A stretch of 64,000 nt of DNA from Diphasiastrum complanatum (lineage: Eukaryota > Streptophyta > Lycopodiopsida > Lycopodiales > Lycopodiaceae): contig CM055101.1 in assembly GCA_029204225.1 (NCBI GenBank), positions 7,380,429 to 7,444,428 of the forward strand, in the 5' to 3' direction. The translations under genes were made by a program, and so were the position numbers. Of this stretch, positions 58,102 through 64,000 are shown piece by piece. Positions within the stretch are counted from its first letter, which is position 1. Each line of letters begins with the position of its first letter. The notes under the pieces are model-generated. The model was not told where the DNA came from and ran no database searches. It saw only the letters and a program-made list of their open reading frames with translations.

Positions 58102-58312
58102 CTTTTGAAGTGTGCTACATGTATATAGACACATTTGTGGAACATCTTGTAAGGGATCCTTTAAGAGGTGGTGAAAGATCCTTCATGGACATCATTCTCT
58201 ATTGGAGTCTCAAAAGTTCCTTCTTTGTAGCTGGATTTTTTAGACACTTCTAAAAGCTTTCATTCATCTATCAAGAGAGTTGTAAATAGATCAAGCTAAA
58301 TTTGAGGAGGAG

Positions 58313-59014
58313 TGTGAAGAATTGCCAAAAATTGGCAAATCTTGCTTGATCAAAAACCATGTAGTATAATGTAAATTTTTTACATAAGTGGATTCCACAC
58401 ATGTGAGGCTAAGATGCCACGTGGAAACCCACTCCTAATGTAGGTTAGGTCAAGTCCGTAGGGTTGGTCATGTCATTTTGGTAGTGATTCCTAGTTTATA
58501 GGACCTAAATCCTAGATTTAAGGTGAAAATTTGACCAACTAGCTATCTACCAAGCATGACTCTAGGAAATAGACTAGGGTTTCATTTTAGGACAAGAAGG
58601 GTGAGTTAACTTCCTTATTACATGCTGGAAATCCACCTAACTTCAAGAAGGAAGTCGAATTTGCTATGTATTCCAAGCTCCCATAGTGAGAAGATAGAAA
58701 AATTTTGGAGCTCATTGGCAATCTCAAGCTAATTCACTATGTACATTGAGTTTTTGTGATCCAAATGAAACCAAATCAATTTCTACTTGTTTCTCAAGTT
58801 AAAGGCCATACTACAGCCTGTAGTACACACGTGTGGGCTCATATTTCAATGTTTATCAATGCTTTTGATTGTTAATGCTTGTTGTTTGTCAAATTGCCAA
58901 TCTAGATCAACTTTTTTGTGTCTAGTTTTTTGGTAGATTGTTAAGCAAGCATCCAATCACTCTTGTGGATCTTTTGTAGATCCATTTATGGTCCTAAAGT
59001 ATAGTACTTTCACA
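58313..59014 (+). repeat. 3' LTR of copia A#3
   Basis: 702 bp, TGTGAAGAATTGCC...CTTTCACA, after the purine tract tttgaggaggag. CACACGTGTG at 58826-58835. More diverged from A#1 and A#2 than they are from each other. Confidence 0.94.
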
Positions 59015-59132
59015 AAAAAAAACAATGTAAACTAGTTTTGGCATTTTCGCTTATATTTCGGTAAAATAATAATAATAATAATTGGACCAAAAAAAATTGA
59101 CGGCCTTCAAAAACTGATGTATCGGACATTAG

Positions 59133-61081
59133 TCATAGTAGTGCTTCACCCTTGAACCATTTACTCGAGTGTCAAGTAAATGTCCTTGGAGATCAGCTAA
59201 CTGAAGTGATCCATTATTAAAAACTTCTATAACTTTATACGGTCCCATCCATCTGGTATGTAATTTTCCAAGAAACAACATGTATCTGTTATCATACAGA
59301 AGCACATAGTGTCCCCTTGTTTAATTTTTATTTTCTTGATGGATTGATCAAAAATTTCTTTTCTTTTATTCTGAACTCGTTCAGTCTCGATTAATGAAAG
59401 ACAATGATCATCTTCTAGTTGCGTCAAAGAAATCATCCGCTCCCGGAGACTATCGTGTTCATCCATTCGCTCTTTATTACTAATGCGAAACGTCGAAACT
59501 TCAAATTCTATCGGTAGTATGGGATGTATTCCATATACAAGATAGTATGGAGTCTGTCTGGTTGTAATCTTTTCAGCAGTTCTATATGCCCATAAGACAG
59601 ATGGTAACTTCCGATCCCAATCAAAAGAATGTGTTTTCGTTACTTTATTCAAAATTTTACATAGAATTCCATTTGCCCGCTCCGTAAGCCCATTTGCTTT
59701 TGGATTATGGAGTGGTTTGACGATGTGTAATAGAAACATATGTTTGATTAAGGAAATAGGTTCCCCTATTGCTAACGAGTCCTAAGGGACAACCATATCG
59801 AGTGATAATGTTTTGGAATAAAAACTTCGCTACAGTCTTAGCATCGTTTTTAATTGTGGCTTCAGCCTTTCCCATCTTGGTAGCATAGTCCGTGGCAATG
59901 AGTATGTAACGACGACGAGTTTTACGCGTGATCGGTTTAATAGGCCCTACAAAATCTATCCCCCACTTCTCAAAGGGTGCTAAGGGAATAATCCAATGTG
60001 TTGCGAAGCTGGGTTTCCCCATCCTCTGACATGCATCACATTTTTTAATGAATAATTTAACATCTCTATAGACGGTAGGCCACCAATATTTAGCATTGAA
60101 AATTTTTTTTGCAGTGTTTTTAAGAGTATAGTGACCCCCCAAATCTTCCTCATGTAATGCACTTATTTCAACAGTTGTCTCGGTTGGTTCTAAACATCGG
60201 CGGAGACTATCGTTAGCTCCTAATTTATACAATATACTATTTACAATTGTGTAAAGTCCTACCTTAGAAAGAAAAACAGTTTTTTGTTGTTTATTAAAAT
60301 GTTCAGGATATATCTGGTCTTGTAAAAATTAATAATGTCACTATAAATTGATGTTTTTGATTGAATACACATTATATGTTCATCTGGAAATTCATCAGAA
60401 ATGGGTTCTAATAGATTTTTTGTTTGGAGACGGGATATATAGTCGGCATTTTGATGATCCTTGCCTCTTCTTAGTTCTACTTCATAATTAAACTCATCTA
60501 ATAATAATACCCATCTAGCTATTCTACTCGAAAGATCAGGTTTATTCACTAAATGTTTTAATGCGTAATGATCTACGTGAAAAACAAAAGGGTATCCTAA
60601 AAGGTAATGTCTAAATTTCTTTACTGAATAAATCATCCCTAGTGCTTCTCGCCCTGTAGCAGAATAATTTTTTTCTGATGCAGCGAGTTGCCTCCCCGGA
60701 TAGTAAATCGGATAATCTATATTTTGGTCATCTTTTTGACTAAGCACTACACCTATCGCAAAAGATGATGTGTCTACATATACATGGAACTTTTTAGCCC
60801 AATTTGGAGGTCTAACCCCAGTGGCTTCTGCTAATGACTGTTTCAATTGATCAAAAGCTTGTTGATGGTCCTGTATCCAATGATACTCAACAGATTTTTT
60901 TAGTAAACTTGTTAAAGGAGTTACTATTATAGCATAATCTTTAATTATCCTCCGATAGTAACCTACATGTCCTAGAAAACCTCTAAGCTCTCTTACATTC
61001 TTAATGTTGATGTAAAGGATCCTACTTTAGATATGTCGGCTTGTATACCATCCTTCAAAATTTTATGCCCTAAAAGGATGC
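59133..61081 (-). pseudogene. Ty3 H pol: RT end, RNase H, integrase
   Basis: On the minus strand from 61081: RT C-terminus (ILLGHKILKDGIQADISK, ELRGFLGHVGYYRRIIKDYA), RNase H (YVDTSSFAIGVVLSQKDDQN, GREALGMIYSVKKFRHYL, HVDHYALKHLVNK), integrase zinc domain (HEEDLGGHY...CDACQRMG), core (GIDFVGPI, YILIATDYATK, PKANGLTERANG) and the C-terminal end (LGKLHTRWMGPYKVIEVFNN, RVNGSRVKHYYD) stopping near 59133. Frame breaks lie near 60250, 59715 and 59300. The first two acidic residues of the integrase are visible (GIDF, ATDY) together with the TERANG glutamate. The RT N-terminal half with the catalytic motif is missing. Confidence 0.85.
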
Positions 61082-62957
61082 CTTACTTACATTCTACATG
61101 CATGCAAGCCAAGAATGCCCATTCACAGATCAGCATGCAAACCAATGAACGTTCTACAGACTCTACAGCTACCTACTCTTAAAACGAACTGAAATCAGAG
61201 CCTACACTACATTGAACTTCCTTGCATAAATTGACAAAACAAGAAACAAGAAACTAATCTACAGCATGTTAGAAGTCCAAGAATCAAGAAACCAACCAGC
61301 CTTTTGATTCTTGGACATCCCAAGAACATCAAGAACTGGATTGTACAGAGATATGCAAGAATTACACCACAGATCCAGCCTATTTAGTTTACTTGAATGC
61401 TGGCTCCTACATTAATCCACAAGAAAACAAGAAATCTAATCCACAACTAGGAAAGCAAGAAAACTAATCCACTCTAAATCCACAACCACACACAATATGA
61501 ATGGAAGGGCATGATCATATGGGCATCACTCAAGAAAACCATCATGATCGAGGAGCTTAGTGTAGCATCAAAATCATGGAAAATCTTCTTATTAAGCATG
61601 GAGTAGATACAATGCAAAAAGCTCTTCTTCACAAAGAGAGGTGGATCCAGACAGATCCACTCTCTCCTCCCTCCCAAATCTGTTGGCGGGGATGTTGTTG
61701 CTGGTGACTGTTCATGCTCAGGATTGGATCGGTGTGTGAACATGTAGGTGAAACTCGTTGAACATGTGACTGGACTAAAGATTGAACAAATTTTTACTAA
61801 ATTTGTTTCGATCTTGCTGTAGTTGACTCAAAGAATAATATGGCAATGAGGTGCAGGAATCAACTCTAACTTGTCATGGATTTCTCATAGTTTCAAAAAC
61901 TTTGAAACTGCTATACATGGTAATCTGAAGATGGATAGATGAATGAAAATGTGTTTTGGAGATGCTCTACAGAAGACTCTTGTGCAGTAGCTATTCATCA
62001 TGCAAAAATCAGTCACACAAAATAGGTGAAGAGAAACAAGGAAATAAACAAACATTATAGATAGTGAGAACTATATAGCACTTGTTGAACAAAACTTGCA
62101 TTCATCAACATTGATAATGTACCTTGATAGTTGCAATATTTTAGCTGTTTTGTAGAGTAATGTGACTTACTCTGACATGCCCTTGTCAAGACAAGGCAGG
62201 GTTGGTTACACTAAATCTATCATCATGGATAACAGATGTTGTAAGATATAGCGTGAGATGCAGGTATGGGTGACGTACTATGTCCTGAGGACCTCTTTGA
62301 ACAAGAGATTCAGAACCGAATCTTTAAATGGATTTCCGAATCCTAGATGTATTGTGTATTGGCGCATTGGAAATCTTATTTGCATGTGGAAAGACAAATA
62401 GATTGGAGTTTGTAGAAAGGGAGAAAAATTGTCAATTCCCTGTGGAGGTTGCTCGTGGTTGGACATTGTAGCAGATGACGAAATATCGGTTTCACTTTCT
62501 TTCGACAAGGACTCATTTCATAGTCTTTTTTCATTATGGAGTTGGTGTATTGGACGGTGATGTAGTAGAAGTTTACAAGAAATTTCTCGATTGAGCAGTA
62601 GGTTTAACTGTTGTTTGCTATGGTGCTCGTGTTGTTGTCATGAAGATCTGTGTGCCATCACAAAGCATGGTCAAGATCATTCACACATTTCTTTACAATT
62701 GCATCTCTTCAAGTATTTGATTCCATCTGGTTGTGATTTAGTGGAGACTGGAGGATTGCTAGCTGCTTCGAATTCAAATCCTAGAGTCGACACCAACATC
62801 TCCGAACAACTCATAGCTAGCAAATAGTCCAAGAAAGAATGGAGCTCTCTTCCTACCAATTCTTCTAGCACTTGGTCTATGTCAAGTTAGTGAATAAAAT
62901 AGGGGTTCCCACCAAAATTGGTTTAAAATTCAAATTCAAATCTTTTGTATTTATATT
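61082..62957. other. Unassigned 1.9-kb segment between Ty3 H gag and RT
   Basis: No recognisable gene on either strand; short open frames have no family motif. It lacks LTR ends that I can support. It contains a 13-bp-arm inverted repeat (61275-61287 / 61304-61316) and a 9-bp one (61889-61897 / 61901-61909). It occupies the place where protease and the first half of RT should be, so it is an insertion accompanied by deletion. Confidence 0.4.
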
Positions 62958-64000
62958 TTATTGATATTTTTTCAGCTGATAAGTAAAACACTTTTTATAT
63001 TGTGATTCATAACTGATGTGATGGGCAGGTAGGATCTTAGTTGCTTGTTTTGGACAGTCTTTGAAACTGTGTTTTCTTATACAGTCGGGACACTCAGGAT
63101 GGTACTTGGTCTTGACTGGACAATCAACCATGAAGTGGCCAGTTTCACCATAGATGAAGCATCTGGTGTGCAGTGGCCCTTGTATAACTACATAGCCATC
63201 TTGGATGGCTAGTGGTTCTGGACTTGCTGGTGGATATTCATGATAAGGCAAGGCATTTCCAGATTGTGATAGGTGTTTTTCATATTGTTGAACTGTATGT
63301 GCTTGAATAGGTCGATATGAAGGACAAGCATCAACAGGATGTGTAGCCCGGCAGTGTGGGCACCATATTGTTTTTCGTCTATAAGGTACCTGTGCAGGGT
63401 TTGACTGACCAGGCATACTGCTTTGGATAGACTTCAGGGTAGTTTGAAACTCATTGGTGAGTTTCTCCATTTGAAGTTGGTGTTGCTTATCAAACAACGC
63501 CAGCTGTGATTTCCAAAGCTGATCTTGGGTGTCCTCGATCGGCTTCAATGCATGGACAGGAGCACGTGGTGCTTGCCTTTCCCTAGATTCGTCAATATTT
63601 GATCCTTTGTCTTCTTCCTTGATGGCATCAGACATAGCTATCTTTAGGCTCGTATATTCATCATTGGATTTAAGCTTGCGTCTAATCCATCTTGGAAGGC
63701 CGACTAAGAACCAAATGATAAGCATCTGTTCAGAGGACTGTTCTTGTACTTGACTTTTGAGACGTTTGAAATGCTCAATATAGTCTCGTACTCGTTCGTC
63801 TTTTGTCATTTTGATATTACTTAGCTTGACAAAAGGGCTTTCTATCAAGCGAAATGGCTTGAAGCGTTTGATAAAAGCCTCCTTCAAGAGTGACCAGTCA
63901 CGTTTATCTTCACGATCAAGGTTAAAAAACCATTCTCATACTCGATCGATCATGGTCATCGAGAAGAGTTGAATCATGGCGTCGGGTGATGTCTCGCCGC
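62958..64000 (-). pseudogene. Ty3 H gag, partial at window edge
   Basis: From 63887 downward: LLKEAFIKRFKPFRLIESPF, RVRDYIEHFKRLKSQV, FLVGLPRWIRRKLKSNDEY, SDAIKEEDKGS, then three Cys/His clusters (CPHCRATHPVDAC, CFIYGETGHFMVDC, CPDCIRKHSFKDC). It is clearly related to G gag but with a richer zinc region. Upstream of 63887 the same frame continues (EWFFNLDREDKRDW) after an in-frame TGA near 63938 and runs off the window. The 3' end at 62958 adjoins the unassigned segment. Confidence 0.8.

Larger units (their letters stand above)
55922..59014 (+). mobile_element. Copia A#3, 5'-truncated non-autonomous copy
   Basis: It starts inside the leader (gaaccttgcatttaatgc), lacking 5' LTR and primer site, and runs through the duplicated leader (56179-56352 and 56353-56524), the gag-protease frame, the integrase relic and a full 3' LTR of 702 bp (58313-59014). 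After the LTR comes an A-run. Confidence 0.9.

Noticed and set aside
62278-62827. Possible host gene exons in frames of 60-78 codons on both strands
   Set aside because: No conserved motif, no consistent splice structure and overlapping frames on opposite strands; left as unassigned DNA.

Overview
The window is plant nuclear DNA made almost entirely of nested LTR retrotransposons. There is no bacterial operon structure, and no host gene was found apart from a transposase-like gene broken by insertions. The signs of a land plant are copia elements with primer sites matching plant initiator Met-tRNA (TGGTATCAGAGC), Ty3 elements with the TGGCGCCGTTGCCGGGGA-type site, an intron-containing plant transposase gene and long CT/CA/GA microsatellites. 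The density of nesting fits a large, repeat-rich genome. I cannot name the species. Family letters (A, A0, B, C, D, E for copia; F, G, H for Ty3) are mine.

Layout. 1-4211: a family A LTR piece, then a rearranged copia A0 element with an RNase H piece on + and gag-PR-IN on -, meeting at a 14-bp-arm palindrome. 4212-6779: Ty3 F LTR with primer site and gag start, then unassigned DNA. 6780-17051: Ty3 element G#1 (5' LTR, leader, gag, RT, RNase H), interrupted by a complete copia A#1 (7645-12197, TSD atatt) and a solo LTR (14262-14933, TSD cttat). 17052-18186: 5' end of a minus-strand copia B. 18187-28275: the transposase-like gene, cut by copia C#1 (19151-25580). 28276-34679: copia C#2, inverted relative to C#1. 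34680-39070: copia A#2. 39071-55035: body of Ty3 G#2, interrupted by copia D/E fragments, a 395-bp TRIM, copia E and copia B#2. 55036-59014: Ty3 F LTR (-) and truncated copia A#3. 59133-64000: decayed Ty3 H on the minus strand.

Three results stand out. First, the target-site duplications of the two C copies are exchanged: caaga/gtagg on the left copy, tcttg/cctac on the right. Re-inverting 25581-28275 restores both TSD pairs, the reading frame of the transposase gene and the 701-bp LTR of A#2. This shows an inversion by recombination between two inverted retrotransposons. Second, a TRIM at 44165-44559 carries a near-complete tRNA cloverleaf with pol III A and B boxes inside each 139-140-bp LTR, analogous to the 5S-bearing Cassandra TRIMs. 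Third, two copia families (A and E) are non-autonomous. They keep gag and protease but have an open, diverged integrase/RT-derived segment lacking catalytic residues, and family A also has a tandemly duplicated leader just before gag.

How the parts work together: A, E and the TRIM lack a usable RT, so they must use enzymes of autonomous copia elements such as the relatives of A0, B and C. All autonomous copies seen here are broken. All sequence comparisons were made by eye.
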